From DTU053 sp012520115 (GTDB taxonomy: Bacteria > Bacillota > Clostridia > Oscillospirales > Acutalibacteraceae): DNA of 64,000 bases. Shown piece by piece: positions 25,374-33,446 of this stretch. Position 1 is the stretch's first letter. Each line of letters opens with the position of its first letter. A program made the translations under genes and the position numbers. Location of the stretch: the NCBI GenBank assembly GCA_050953725.1, contig JBMNNB010000001.1, positions 930,001 to 994,000 of the forward strand. The letters run 5' to 3'. The notes below the pieces were generated by a model. The model did no database searches. It had not been told where the DNA came from and saw only the letters and a list, made by a program, of their open reading frames with translations.

Positions 25374-25450
25374 CGGGGTGTGGCGAAGTTTGGTATCGCG
25401 CTTGGTTCGGGACCAAGAGGCCCCGGGTTCAAATCCCGGCACTCCGACCA
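25374..25450 (+). tRNA. tRNA-Pro, anticodon CGG
   Basis: A full cloverleaf: acceptor CGGGGTG pairs with CACTCCG, anticodon stem CTTGG/CCAAG with loop TTCGGGA (anticodon CGG, reads CCG), and T-arm CCGGG-TTCAAAT-CCCGG. The CCA end is encoded (25448-25450). A terminator follows at once. Confidence 0.96.
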
Positions 25451-25452
25451 AT

Positions 25453-25491
25453 AAAAAAGACTTGTTTGGATAGTCCAGACAAGTCTTTTTT
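25453..25491 (+). terminator. Terminator after tRNA-Pro
   Basis: A long stem AAAAAAGACTTGTTTGGA / TCCAGACAAGTCTTTTTT with a TAG loop; the 3' arm itself is T-rich. Confidence 0.92.
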
Positions 25492-25518
25492 GTTATTGCT
25501 TTTATAGTGAATAACCAT

Positions 25519-25547
25519 TTGCAGAATGGGAAAAGTTTGAATATAGA
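25519..25547 (+). promoter_or_regulatory. Promoter of the XdhBC-like gene pair
   Basis: TTGCAG (25519-25524), 17 bases, TATAGA (25542-25547), 30 bases before the FAD-subunit start. Nothing suggests that the pair is transcribed from further upstream, as a tRNA terminator lies between. Confidence 0.5.
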
Positions 25548-25576
25548 GAAAGTACTTTTATTTAAAGAGGTTTGAG

Positions 25577-26410
25577 ATGATACCCTTTAATTTTGCGTAT
25601 TACAGGCCGGATTCGTTAAAGGCGGCTGAAAAAGTTTTTTCCGAGCTTCAGGCAAAGGGGCAGAAGGCCCTATACTATGCCGGGGGCAGTGAGATCATTA
25701 CCATGAGCCGCTCAGGTTCCATTCAGCCAGATGCCGTAATCGATATTAAGGAAATCCCCGAATGCAAAGGGCTGTCAATCGACAAGGCTTTTTTGCATAT
25801 CGGCAGCGCATGCACCCTGAATCAGATTTCCCAGTCTAAGGCCTTTCCCCTGCTGGGGCTTGTCTGCGGCAGGATAGCCGACCACACTAATCAATGCAGA
25901 ATCACCCTCGGCGGCAATATCTGCGGCACGATTCATTACAGAGAAACCACGCTGCCTCTTTTGCTGTCCGATTCCAACGTTACCCTGTTCGGTCCTGAGG
26001 GCGAGAGGATGCTGCCCTTTGACAGGGTATTTGACGGCAGAATCAATCTTGCCCCCGGCGAGCTTTTAGTTAAGGTGCATATCCCCGTCTGGGCTTTGAA
26101 GGCACGGCATTTTCACATCAAGCACACCGCTCAGGAGAAAATCGATTACCCCTTGATAAGCGTTGCGGCGCTTGTGAAAGAGGACTTTCTGCGCATTGCC
26201 TTTTCCGGTGTTTGCGCCTATCCCTTCCGCAGTCAGCAGATTGAGCTTGTGCTGAACAATAAAACCCTCTCCCCTGCTCAAAGGGCTGATATGGCGCTGA
26301 CGCTGCTGCCCTGCGAGGCTATCGGCAATTATGCCGGCTCTGCAGAGTATCGGAGCTTTGTATTGAAAAGCACCCTTGAGCAGCTTCTGGAGGAATGGGA
26401 GAATGGTTAA
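25577..26410 (+). CDS. FAD-binding subunit, xanthine dehydrogenase/CoxM family
   Basis: A 277-residue protein beginning IPFNFAYYRPDSLKAAEKV, the usual N-terminus of FAD subunits of molybdenum hydroxylases. The FAD-binding motifs YYAGGSEI (near residue 38) and TLGGNICGTI (near residue 115) are present. Such subunits pass electrons from the 2Fe-2S subunit to NAD+ or another acceptor. AGAGGTTTGAG precedes the start. The end overlaps the 2Fe-2S subunit gene by 8 bases. No molybdopterin-binding large subunit lies next to the pair, which is unusual. In Clostridia such subunits serve purine or selenium-dependent hydroxylases; the substrate here is unknown. Confidence 0.85.
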   Translation: MIPFNFAYYRPDSLKAAEKVFSELQAKGQKALYYAGGSEIITMSRSGSIQPDAVIDIKEIPECKGLSIDKAFLHIGSACTLNQISQSKAFPLLGLVCGRIADHTNQCRITLGGNICGTIHYRETTLPLLLSDSNVTLFGPEGERMLPFDRVFDGRINLAPGELLVKVHIPVWALKARHFHIKHTAQEKIDYPLISVAALVKEDFLRIAFSGVCAYPFRSQQIELVLNNKTLSPAQRADMALTLLPCEAIGNYAGSAEYRSFVLKSTLEQLLEEWENG

Positions 26411-26873
26411 ATACGAGGACAGGGCGGTCATCACCCTGAACATAAACGGCGATGTGCACAAGGTCGCCGTGCGCCCCTCAGATCTGCTGCTTGACGTACT
26501 TCGTGAGCAGCTCGGGCTGACCGCCGCAAAGCCCGGCTGCAAAAACGGCGACTGCGGCGCCTGCACAATTATAATTGACGGCCTGCCCGCAAAATCCTGC
26601 CTTGTACTTGCGGTTGAGGCCGAGAATCATACCATTCTGACCGTGGAAGGGCTAAAGGGTCAGTCGCCCGTGCAGAAAGCCTTCGTGGATGCAAATGCCT
26701 TTCAGTGCGGCTACTGCACAAGCGGCTTTTTAATGGTCTGCGAGGCTTTAAGAACGCAGTACCCGGATTTGCCGGAGGAGTATATAATAGAAGAATGGCT
26801 GCAATCGAATCTTTGCCGCTGCACCAGTTATAAGGAAATAAGAAATGCCGTCAGGCTTATGTATGAGCAGTAA
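26403..26873 (+). CDS. 2Fe-2S subunit, xanthine dehydrogenase/CoxS family
   Basis: A 156-residue protein with two 2Fe-2S domains. The ferredoxin-like N-terminal domain has CKNGDCGACTI and a fourth Cys in AKSCLV; the helical C-terminal domain has FQCGYCTSGF and NLCRCTSY. These ligate the two clusters of molybdenum hydroxylases. The start at 26403 follows GGAGGAATGGGAGA and overlaps the FAD-subunit stop; an upstream in-frame Met at 26376 lies inside that gene and is not used. The two subunits form a translationally coupled pair. Confidence 0.92.
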   Translation: MVKYEDRAVITLNINGDVHKVAVRPSDLLLDVLREQLGLTAAKPGCKNGDCGACTIIIDGLPAKSCLVLAVEAENHTILTVEGLKGQSPVQKAFVDANAFQCGYCTSGFLMVCEALRTQYPDLPEEYIIEEWLQSNLCRCTSYKEIRNAVRLMYEQ

Positions 26874-26978
26874 TGACGTGACGGTTGCGGCTTTTTATCC
26901 GCTATTAACAAATAGGTTGTCTTATTTACAATAAGTGTTATTATTTATACCGAAATTACATTTTTATAAAGAAAATTC

Positions 26979-27007
26979 TTGCAAATAATAATATGACGTG
27001 TTATACT
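26979..27007 (+). promoter_or_regulatory. Promoter of rpsB
   Basis: TTGCAA (26979-26984), 17 bases, TATACT (27002-27007). A second possible promoter, TTGTCT-16-TATTAT, lies at 26917-26944. Confidence 0.65.
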
Positions 27008-27013
27008 TTCAAG

Positions 27014-27105
27014 GCAAAACTCACGCAGACTGATTATCTTGTTGTGCATCTTGTATGTCCAAGGTAAGTTGACGTCTGCGGCGGTAAAACAAAGGAGGCT
27101 ATTTA
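27014..27105 (+). promoter_or_regulatory. rpsB 5' leader with paired arms
   Basis: The ~90-base leader between the promoter and rpsB carries CGCAGAC (27024-27030) and GTCTGCG (27074-27080), able to close a stem around about 43 bases. Ribosomal protein operons are often controlled by a protein binding such leaders; S2 doing so here is an inference. AAAGGAGGC precedes the ATG. Confidence 0.4.
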
Positions 27106-27873
27106 ATGGCAGTAGTATCAATGAAACAGTTGCTTGAAGCCGGCGTTCACTTCGGGCATCAGACAAGAAGATGGAACCCCAAAATGGCTAAGTACATCTT
27201 CACAGAGCGTAACGGAATTTACATCATCGACCTTCAGAAGACAGTAAGAAAGCTTGAAGAAGCTTATGCATTCGTTCGTGAGGTTGCCGAAAGCGGTCAG
27301 GAAGTCCTCTTTGTCGGCACAAAGAAGCAGGCTCAGGATTCCATTAAGGAAGAAGCCGAAAGATGCAATATGCCCTATGTTAACGCACGTTGGCTCGGCG
27401 GCATGCTCACAAACTATAATACAATTAAGCTTCGCATAAAGAGACTTGCACAGCTCAAGGCTATGGAAGAGAACGGCACCTTCGACCTTCTGCCCAAGAA
27501 GGAAGTCGTTAAGCTCAAGCTCCAGATAGAAAAGCTTGAGAAGTTCCTTGGCGGTATCACCGAGATGCGCCGTATGCCCGCTGCATTATTCGTAGTTGAC
27601 CCCCGCAAGGAAAAGATTGCCGTTGCCGAAGCTAAGAAGCTCGGTATCCCGATTATAGCTATTGTTGACACAAACTGCGACCCGGATCAGATTGACTATG
27701 TCATCCCCGGTAACGACGACGCTATCAGAGCAGTTAAGCTCATAGCAGGCGCTATGGCTGATGCGGTTCTTGAAGGCCGTCAGGGCGAGCAGCTTGCTCC
27801 CGCTGCCGAAGAGGCTTCTGAGGAAGCCAAAGAGGTTGTCGAAGAGGCTGCCGCAGAAGAAGCTGCAGAGTAA
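27106..27873 (+). CDS. rpsB: 30S ribosomal protein S2
   Basis: A 255-residue S2 protein. The N-terminal VSMKQLLEAGVHFGHQTRRW, YIFTERNGIYIIDLQKT, the RWLGGMLTNY motif near residue 97, and VDTNCDPDQIDYVIPGNDDA are family signatures. The last ~30 residues are an Ala/Glu-rich acidic tail (AAEEASEEAKEVVEE...), longer than in many homologues and typical of Clostridia. It sits on the 30S head-platform side. rpsB and tsf are paired as in most bacteria. Confidence 0.98.
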   Translation: MAVVSMKQLLEAGVHFGHQTRRWNPKMAKYIFTERNGIYIIDLQKTVRKLEEAYAFVREVAESGQEVLFVGTKKQAQDSIKEEAERCNMPYVNARWLGGMLTNYNTIKLRIKRLAQLKAMEENGTFDLLPKKEVVKLKLQIEKLEKFLGGITEMRRMPAALFVVDPRKEKIAVAEAKKLGIPIIAIVDTNCDPDQIDYVIPGNDDAIRAVKLIAGAMADAVLEGRQGEQLAPAAEEASEEAKEVVEEAAAEEAAE

Positions 27874-27887
27874 TTACAACAAAACTG

Positions 27888-27917
27888 CAAGCCCGTACCC
27901 CGTGCGGGCTTGTTTTT
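27888..27917 (+). terminator. Partial terminator between rpsB and tsf
   Basis: CAAGCCCG (27888-27895) pairs with CGGGCTTG (27905-27912), followed by TTTTT. It probably lowers tsf transcription relative to rpsB by partial termination. Confidence 0.75.
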
Positions 27918-27991
27918 AAGAAACAGGCGTAAAGTGTTTACCTAAATGTTTTTATCGGCCTGAAAATTATAATAAATAGGAGGATATGACC

Positions 27992-28918
27992 ATGTCGTTC
28001 ACCGCAAAAGATGTTCAAGCGTTAAGAGAAAAAACCGGCGTTGGTATGATGGAGTGCAAAAAGGCTCTTGTTGAGACCAACGGCGATATGGAAAAGGCTA
28101 TTGACGTTCTCAGAGAAAAGGGACTCGCCGCAGCTACAAAAAAGGCCGGCAGAATCGCTGCCGAGGGCGTAGTTCTTGCCTATAAAGATACCGATTCAAA
28201 TGTAAGCGTACTTGTTGAAGTAAACAGCGAGACTGACTTCGTTGCAAAGAATGAAGAGTTCAAGGCTTTCGTACTTGACGTTGCCAAGACCATCGCAAAG
28301 GCAAATCCCGCCGATGTTGATGCTCTCCTTACCACAAATCTTGCCGGCTCCGACCGTACCGTTCAGGAGCATGTTCAGGATAAGGTTCTTTCAATCGGTG
28401 AGAATATTAAGGTTCGCCGCTTTGTAAGAGTTGAGGGCGACACAATCGAATATGTCCATGGCGGCGGCTCCGTAGGCGTTCTTGTTGTTCTTGACACCGA
28501 TAAGGACACAGCTGCTAAGGACGAGGTTATTACAATGGGTAAGGACGTTGCAATGCAGATTGCAGCTATGAGCCCGCAGTATCTCAAGGAGTCCGATGTT
28601 CCCGCAGATGTTATCGAGCATGAAAAGGGCATCCTTATGGCACAGCTTCAGGCTGACGAGAAGATGGCCAACAAGCCCGAAAAGGTCCTCGAGGGCATCA
28701 TTAAGGGTAAGCTGAACAAGTACTTTAAGGAAGTCTGCCTGCTCGAGCAGCAGTTCGTTAAGGATGACGACCTCACAGTCGCTCAGTATATCGACTCGGT
28801 TGCAAAGCAGGTCGGCGCACCCGTCAGCGTTTCCGCTTTCTATCGTTATGCTAAGGGCGAAGGCCTTCAGAAGAAAGAGGATAACTTCGCTGACGAAGTT
28901 TCCAGCATGATTAAATAA
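27992..28918 (+). CDS. tsf: Elongation factor Ts
   Basis: A 308-residue nucleotide-exchange factor for EF-Tu. The N-terminal UBA-like domain contains VQALREKTGVGMMECKKAL; the core TDFVAKNEEF motif contacts EF-Tu. The start at 27992 is chosen because AGGAGG lies eight bases upstream, while the in-frame ATG at 27986 is only two bases from it. The C-terminal half has the two alpha/beta subdomains and the usual length for a full-size EF-Ts. Confidence 0.98.
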   Translation: MSFTAKDVQALREKTGVGMMECKKALVETNGDMEKAIDVLREKGLAAATKKAGRIAAEGVVLAYKDTDSNVSVLVEVNSETDFVAKNEEFKAFVLDVAKTIAKANPADVDALLTTNLAGSDRTVQEHVQDKVLSIGENIKVRRFVRVEGDTIEYVHGGGSVGVLVVLDTDKDTAAKDEVITMGKDVAMQIAAMSPQYLKESDVPADVIEHEKGILMAQLQADEKMANKPEKVLEGIIKGKLNKYFKEVCLLEQQFVKDDDLTVAQYIDSVAKQVGAPVSVSAFYRYAKGEGLQKKEDNFADEVSSMIK

Positions 28919-28933
28919 TTAACGCTAAAAGTC

Positions 28934-28965
28934 AGAGCTATGACGAAAGTCATAGCTCTTTTTTT
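28934..28965 (+). terminator. Terminator after tsf
   Basis: The perfect 11-base stem AGAGCTATGAC/GTCATAGCTCT with a GAAA loop is followed by TTTTTT. Confidence 0.94.
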
Positions 28966-28970
28966 GCATA

Positions 28971-28991
28971 AAAAAACCGCCGCTTGGGCGG
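28971..28991 (-). terminator. Terminator after the signal peptidase pair
   Basis: On the minus strand CCGCC/GGCGG is followed by a TTTTTT tract (28971-28976), five bases after the lepB stop. Confidence 0.8.
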
Positions 28992-28996
28992 TTATC

Positions 28997-29533
28997 TTAT
29001 TTATATATAGACCATTTGCCGAAGGGTATGATTCTTGTCAGTGCCTTGCCGAGGACATATCTTTCATCGATGAAGCCGACAAGTGTCGAACGGCTGTCGG
29101 TGGAGTTGTTTCTGTTGTCGCCCATGCAGAAAAGATAGCCTGTGGGGACTACGACCGGGAAATCAATCTGTGAAATATTCGGCACGGTAGCAGGGGTTGA
29201 GGTATAGGGCTCATAGAGCGGCTCGCCGTCAACATAAACGGTTCCGGTTTCGTTGTCCAAATCAACTGTCTGACCGCCTACGGCAATTACCCTTTTAATC
29301 AGAGGTTCCTTGAAGTATGTGGGCTGAGCGATTACGATTATATCGCCGTATTTCGGCTCATTATATGAGGTCGTTACTATCAGCCAGTCGCCGTTTGAGA
29401 GAGTGGTGTCCATTGAGTGTCCCGAAACGCCCACAAGGCGGAACAGGAATGTAAATATAATAGTTATAGTGATAATTGACGATACAAGCACTGAGGCTAC
29501 TTCGTATGCCGTATCTACAATTCTGTCCTTCAT
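28997..29533 (-). CDS. lepB: Signal peptidase I (second of a tandem pair)
   Basis: A 178-residue type I signal peptidase that cleaves signal peptides on the outer face of the membrane. One N-terminal membrane helix (about 14-33) is followed by the catalytic Ser40 in SGHSMDTTL, the Lys in LIKRVIAVGG and box E GDNRNNSTDSR. The ATG at 29533 has AAAGGA nine bases upstream and is preferred over a TTG at 29554. It follows another lepB by about 40 bases. Confidence 0.93.
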   Translation of the reverse strand: MKDRIVDTAYEVASVLVSSIITITIIFTFLFRLVGVSGHSMDTTLSNGDWLIVTTSYNEPKYGDIIVIAQPTYFKEPLIKRVIAVGGQTVDLDNETGTVYVDGEPLYEPYTSTPATVPNISQIDFPVVVPTGYLFCMGDNRNNSTDSRSTLVGFIDERYVLGKALTRIIPFGKWSIYK

Positions 29534-29571
29534 AAGCACATATCCTTTACTCAAGATAAGGAATAAACATA

Positions 29572-30180
29572 TCAGCCGGCTGCTTTATCCGCATCACCGA
29601 CAAAGAATGTAATCTCCGGTGTGACCCTAACAAGCACCTTGCCGAGTATTCTGTTAATGTCAACGCAGCCGACGAGGCTTGACCTGCTGTCAAGGGAGTG
29701 ATTTCGGTTGTCGCCCATGACAAAGACGCAGCCTTCAGGCACCGTTATGGGAAACTGAACGTCAAAGAAACGCTCGGTGGGCTCTGCTATATAAGGCTCG
29801 TCCAGCACCTGCCCGTTTACCGAGACGGTATTGGTTGCGAAATCTATGTCTACAACGTCGTTTTCCTTGCCGATTATCCTTTTTACCAAGGGGCGCTCGT
29901 TTGTCGTTTCCCTACTTATTATAACTATATCGCCGTATTCAGGCTCGAAGTAAAGGCTCGAAATGCAAAGCCAGTCGCCGTGAGACAGAGTGTTAAGCAT
30001 CGAGTCGCCGTCGACATCGACCATTCGGAAAAGGAATGTAAACACGAGGCAGACTGTAAAGAGAGCGGCGGAAATCGAGCCGAGCAGATCATATAAATAA
30101 AGTAAAAAACGACCGGGCGGTTTTTGCGGCACGACTTCTTCATAGTCGAAACTTATTAAATAATCTTCACGCCGACGCAA
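29572..30180 (-). CDS. lepB: Signal peptidase I (first of a tandem pair)
   Basis: A 202-residue paralogue of the next gene. A longer cytoplasmic N-terminus (YLISFDYEEVVPQKPPGR) precedes the membrane helix; then catalytic Ser in DGDSMLNTLSHGDW, Lys in LVKRIIGKEND and GDNRNHSLDSRSS. The start is TTG at 30180 after GGGGAGGG with a seven-base spacer. Tandem type I peptidases with different specificity are known in Gram-positive bacteria. The two copies here have diverged well beyond a recent duplication. Confidence 0.92.
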   Translation of the reverse strand: MRRREDYLISFDYEEVVPQKPPGRFLLYLYDLLGSISAALFTVCLVFTFLFRMVDVDGDSMLNTLSHGDWLCISSLYFEPEYGDIVIISRETTNERPLVKRIIGKENDVVDIDFATNTVSVNGQVLDEPYIAEPTERFFDVQFPITVPEGCVFVMGDNRNHSLDSRSSLVGCVDINRILGKVLVRVTPEITFFVGDADKAAG

Positions 30181-30246
30181 ACCGTTCCCTCCCCTATTAA
30201 GGATTCTGCATAAATAATAATACTATTGGAGATTAATTACAATAGC

Positions 30247-30270
30247 AAAAAAGGGCATATATATGCCCCT
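30247..30270 (-). terminator. Terminator after rplS
   Basis: A 16-base perfect palindrome GGGCATATATATGCCC (30253-30268) followed on the minus strand by TTTTTT. The signal peptidase genes follow it, so some readthrough or another promoter may serve them. Confidence 0.75.
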
Positions 30271-30290
30271 TACTGCTGATTTGAAACTTA

Positions 30291-30632
30291 CTAAATCTGC
30301 TCTTTAACCTTGGCAGCCTTACCGACACGACCACGCAGATAATAAAGCTTGGCTCTGCGGACACGACCGTGACGTACAACCTCAACCTTTGCTACATTAG
30401 GTGAGTGAACCGGGAAGACTCTTTCAACGCCGACGCCGTATGAAAGACGTCTGACGGTAAATGTCTCTGAAACGCCGCTGCCCTTGCGTGCAATTACTAT
30501 GCCCTCAAAGACCTGTATTCTTTCACGCTCACCCTCACGGATTTTAACGTGAACTCTGACGGTGTCGCCGATAGAGAATGCGGGGACATTTTCCTTGAGC
30601 ATTCCGGCTTCGATAATTTTAAGTGCGTCCAT
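30291..30632 (-). CDS. rplS: 50S ribosomal protein L19
   Basis: A 113-residue L19, which lies at the 30S-50S interface. FSIGDTVRVHVKIREGERERIQ, FEGIVIARKGSG and the RVFPVHSPNVAKVEVVRHG...RRAKLYYLRGRVGKAAKVKE end are the family core. The ATG at 30632 follows AGGAGGTTATT and gives the normal length; the frame is open a further 43 codons upstream but that part is the RNA leader, not protein. The neighbours trmD and rimM, often next to rplS, are not here. Confidence 0.97.
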   Translation of the reverse strand: MDALKIIEAGMLKENVPAFSIGDTVRVHVKIREGERERIQVFEGIVIARKGSGVSETFTVRRLSYGVGVERVFPVHSPNVAKVEVVRHGRVRRAKLYYLRGRVGKAAKVKEQI

Positions 30633-30739
30633 AATAACCTCCTGTAAATTCGACCGTTCATGCATACGCAGCGGAACGTCTGTCCAAAAGCGGAGAAAGC
30701 TTTTGGTCGCCGTTTGTCGCAACATCCGCAAACGAACGC
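30633..30739 (-). promoter_or_regulatory. Candidate L19 leader RNA
   Basis: The ~105-base leader can form CCAAAAGC/GCTTTTGG around TTTCTCC (about 30688-30710), nested in outer pairings such as CGTTC with GAACG. The position and nested-hairpin form fit the Rfam-type L19 leader, by which L19 is thought to control its own mRNA. I cannot check the covariance model. Confidence 0.5.
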
Positions 30740-30745
30740 TAAAAT

Positions 30746-30774
30746 ATATTAGCACAATCAAAGCTGCTATGCAA
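30746..30774 (-). promoter_or_regulatory. rplS promoter
   Basis: On the minus strand TTGCAT (30769-30774), 17 bases, TAATAT (30746-30751). Confidence 0.65.
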
Positions 30775-30866
30775 GAGTTATTTTTGCTTAAAGCGGCTTA
30801 TTTTAATTATTTTAGTAAGAATTGTGAGATTCTTGCCCTGGTTTGCGCTTATATTAGGCAAGCTTA

Positions 30867-33215
30867 TTATTTCCAGAATTCAAAGATTCTTCCGAAGGAG
30901 TACAATATTCTTTGCATTTCACTTGAAGGCCTGTTGAAAATCTGCCATGAGAAAAGCTCTGCGGTCACAAGGATAACGGATATTACAACCGAGGCGGTGA
31001 ACAGCTTTGTGATTATTCTCTTAACGCCCTCGTTCTGCGTTCTGTTAAACAGCACAAACAGTATTGTATAGGCGGTTATAATAATCTGCCAGTTAAAGTC
31101 TGCGCCGTATCTGACGCCGTAGCCGCTCTCCCATATTGAAGCGATAATTATAAATGGGGCGACTATGCCCAATGCAAGCAAAAGTATGGCGTATGTCCTT
31201 TTGTTTTTGGACTCAGATGTTTTATATGCCTTTCTCCAGTAAGCAAGGGACAAAACAGGCATTACCTTGAACAGAAGGCCGATTGCCGTATTTGTGGCAA
31301 CGTAATAAAAGCCGTTCGGCGAGAAGGTCTGAACCTTTGAAACAAAGAACGGGAAGTTCGGCGAAAACTCCGGGAAGGCAAACAGGAAGTTAAAGAAGCC
31401 GATTGCCGCAAGGTGGACATGGAACTCAGTCTTAGTAAAGTCGTTTATGGTAAGGGAATACTGGATTCCGAAGTCAAGGGGCGAGCCGAAGCGCAGATAG
31501 TTATATGCCATCTGTAAGCCGCCGAATATGGCAAAGGGCAACAGCGAAGCGACGGCATACTTTATAAACAGTTTAAGCTTCTTGGCATTTGCGTTTTTCA
31601 AGTACTTCTTTAAGCCCACAAAAATGAAGATAAGAGCCACCACCGAATAGACCGCAAGGGTCGGTCTGCAAAGCACCGCCAAGGCAAGGAAGGTGCTTGA
31701 CAGCATTAAGAATCTGAGCTTAATTTTGCCATCGCCTATTACATTGGACTTGAGCATGAAATAGGCTCCGGCGGTGACACATAAGAAGCCTGAGGTCTGG
31801 GCAATCTCATAGAATAGCGGCGTCGGGAAGCAGTACAAAACTCCGCTTGCAAGCTGAAGCATAATAAGGCCGCCGATTACAAGGTTTAACGGGGTCTTGC
31901 CGTGGAATTTCTTAATGAACTCAAGATATAAAAGTGAAAGGAATATCATTCCGAGCCCGCCGAAAAGCAATACTGCCAACGGGGTCGAGAAATAGTAGCC
32001 TGTTATCAGGTGGTAGGGTAAGAATAAGAAGATAACAGGGGCGATACCGTAGTAGGAATAGTATTTGCCGTTAAAGAAGACATGGTCCCATAAGCAGTCT
32101 ATGCCCTGCCTTGCGGCTGAGTCATAGGGGTTTTTGAGCTCCAAAAGCTCCTGAGAAGGCTCGGCAATAAGGCTTACCTGACCGTTCTTAAAGGCGTCCA
32201 CAAGCTCCTGCGTTATCTGGTTGCCTTTTGTTGTACTGAATTCGCTCTTTATATACCCTGTTTTGCCGCATATCAGAAATGCCGAATATGTCACAAACAA
32301 AAAAGTAACGATGACAAAAAGAAACTTTGCGTCAAACTCTATCTTTTCAAAGGGCTGCTGTAAAAGATTTGAATTCAAAAGCAGATAAACAGCAAATACG
32401 CCTAAAACAATTATAAGGAAGCGTATGACTGAAGCCTTTAGCCCCATAGGTTTATTAACCTGCACGGAGCGAAGCGTAATTGTCTCCCCCGGCTCTGCGG
32501 TGATTTCAATATGCATATCCTTTATCGCACCCGATGCGTTTATCGGGAAGGTGCGGCTTTTTTCATTGTCGTTTATAATCTCGCCATTTGCGATGTGATG
32601 CCGCAGATAAGAGGTCGTATCGTCGGAATAGCTAATATTTACGGTTGTCTTTTGATTTGTGTCCGAGCTTAAATCCAAAGTCAGGGTACCGACCGGCAGA
32701 TTCAAGTCGCTTATCTTTATATTTGCGGTAATGCCGTCTTTTTTTCCTTCAATTATGTACTTTTCACCGTCAAACTTTACTTCGTCAGCCGAAAACTCAA
32801 AATCTGGCGTCACAAACGGGTATTCCTTCGGCATCAGCTTATAGGAATTAAAGCTGAAAACAAAAAGCTCAAGGAACATTGCAATGAGCATAAGCTTTGA
32901 CAGAAAAGAAAGGTGCTTTTTGCCTGTGTCTGTCTTAGTGAATTTCGACGCAAGACCTTTTGCGACAAAGACAAGCAGGCAGACAACAAAGACCCAAAGG
33001 CTGAAATATCTGATATGTGAAAGCTTTATAAGCCCCGTGATTTCGCAGGCTGACAGAACAAGACTCAAAATGAGCGCAGCGACAGAGGCAATCTTTAAAA
33101 GCTTTTTGCTTCTTATTAATATATCGGGGGCTTTCTCGGCATAGGCCGAAAAAGTGTAAACGGTAACGATGAGGGCTGATATGGTACTAAGTATCAGGAT
33201 AATCCAGTCCAACAT
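30867..33215 (-). CDS. Large polytopic membrane protein, possibly GT-C glycosyltransferase-like
   Basis: A 782-residue protein. Four hydrophobic helices (to about residue 130) come first, then a ~130-residue beta-rich extracytoplasmic domain (YIIEGKKDGITANIKISD ... ETITLRSVQV), then about ten more helices. A conserved-looking loop, NPYDSAARQGIDCLWDH then FNGKYYSYYGIAP, follows the sixth helix. This layout occurs in clostridial membrane proteins thought to be polyprenol-sugar-dependent glycosyltransferases, but no sure catalytic motif was recognised. The ATG at 33215 follows AAAGGAGTGAA. It is an apparently lone gene between the acn operon and rplS. Confidence 0.5.
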   Translation of the reverse strand: MLDWIILILSTISALIVTVYTFSAYAEKAPDILIRSKKLLKIASVAALILSLVLSACEITGLIKLSHIRYFSLWVFVVCLLVFVAKGLASKFTKTDTGKKHLSFLSKLMLIAMFLELFVFSFNSYKLMPKEYPFVTPDFEFSADEVKFDGEKYIIEGKKDGITANIKISDLNLPVGTLTLDLSSDTNQKTTVNISYSDDTTSYLRHHIANGEIINDNEKSRTFPINASGAIKDMHIEITAEPGETITLRSVQVNKPMGLKASVIRFLIIVLGVFAVYLLLNSNLLQQPFEKIEFDAKFLFVIVTFLFVTYSAFLICGKTGYIKSEFSTTKGNQITQELVDAFKNGQVSLIAEPSQELLELKNPYDSAARQGIDCLWDHVFFNGKYYSYYGIAPVIFLFLPYHLITGYYFSTPLAVLLFGGLGMIFLSLLYLEFIKKFHGKTPLNLVIGGLIMLQLASGVLYCFPTPLFYEIAQTSGFLCVTAGAYFMLKSNVIGDGKIKLRFLMLSSTFLALAVLCRPTLAVYSVVALIFIFVGLKKYLKNANAKKLKLFIKYAVASLLPFAIFGGLQMAYNYLRFGSPLDFGIQYSLTINDFTKTEFHVHLAAIGFFNFLFAFPEFSPNFPFFVSKVQTFSPNGFYYVATNTAIGLLFKVMPVLSLAYWRKAYKTSESKNKRTYAILLLALGIVAPFIIIASIWESGYGVRYGADFNWQIIITAYTILFVLFNRTQNEGVKRIITKLFTASVVISVILVTAELFSWQIFNRPSSEMQRILYSFGRIFEFWK

Positions 33216-33385
33216 TTTCACTCCTTTGCTTGTTCTGACATAAGACAGTCACTCAAGCAGTTTTGTCCGATGAATTTGCATTCGGCTTTCAAAAACCGAC
33301 ATAATTATAGCATAATTCTTTAGTTTATAAATAGGCAGAAGGGTTTTTATTAAATATTAATAATTTATGATATTAGCCGTCGTTA

Positions 33386-33414
33386 TTGACAATTATTAAA
33401 CAAACCATTAAAAT
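33386..33414 (+). promoter_or_regulatory. Promoter with overlapping Rex-like box for acn-icd-rex
   Basis: Consensus -35 TTGACA (33386-33391), 17 bases and -10 TAAAAT (33409-33414). The 18 bases 33386-33403, TTGACAATTATTAAACAA, match the clostridial Rex site TTGTTAANNNNTTAACAA at 11 of 14 fixed positions. NADH-sensing Rex bound there would block polymerase, and rex is the third gene of the operon. Confidence 0.6.
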
Positions 33415-33446
33415 AAGACAGAATGAAGGAAAAAAAGGTGATTTTA

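Noticed and set aside
25374..25450. tRNA-Pro as a phage or island attachment site
   Set aside because: No integrase and no repeat of the tRNA 3' end were noticed downstream in the window.
30562..31071. A 169-codon plus-strand frame across the rplS leader and the end of the membrane protein gene
   Set aside because: It runs antisense over the rplS start, its leader and promoter, and shows no start site or family motif.
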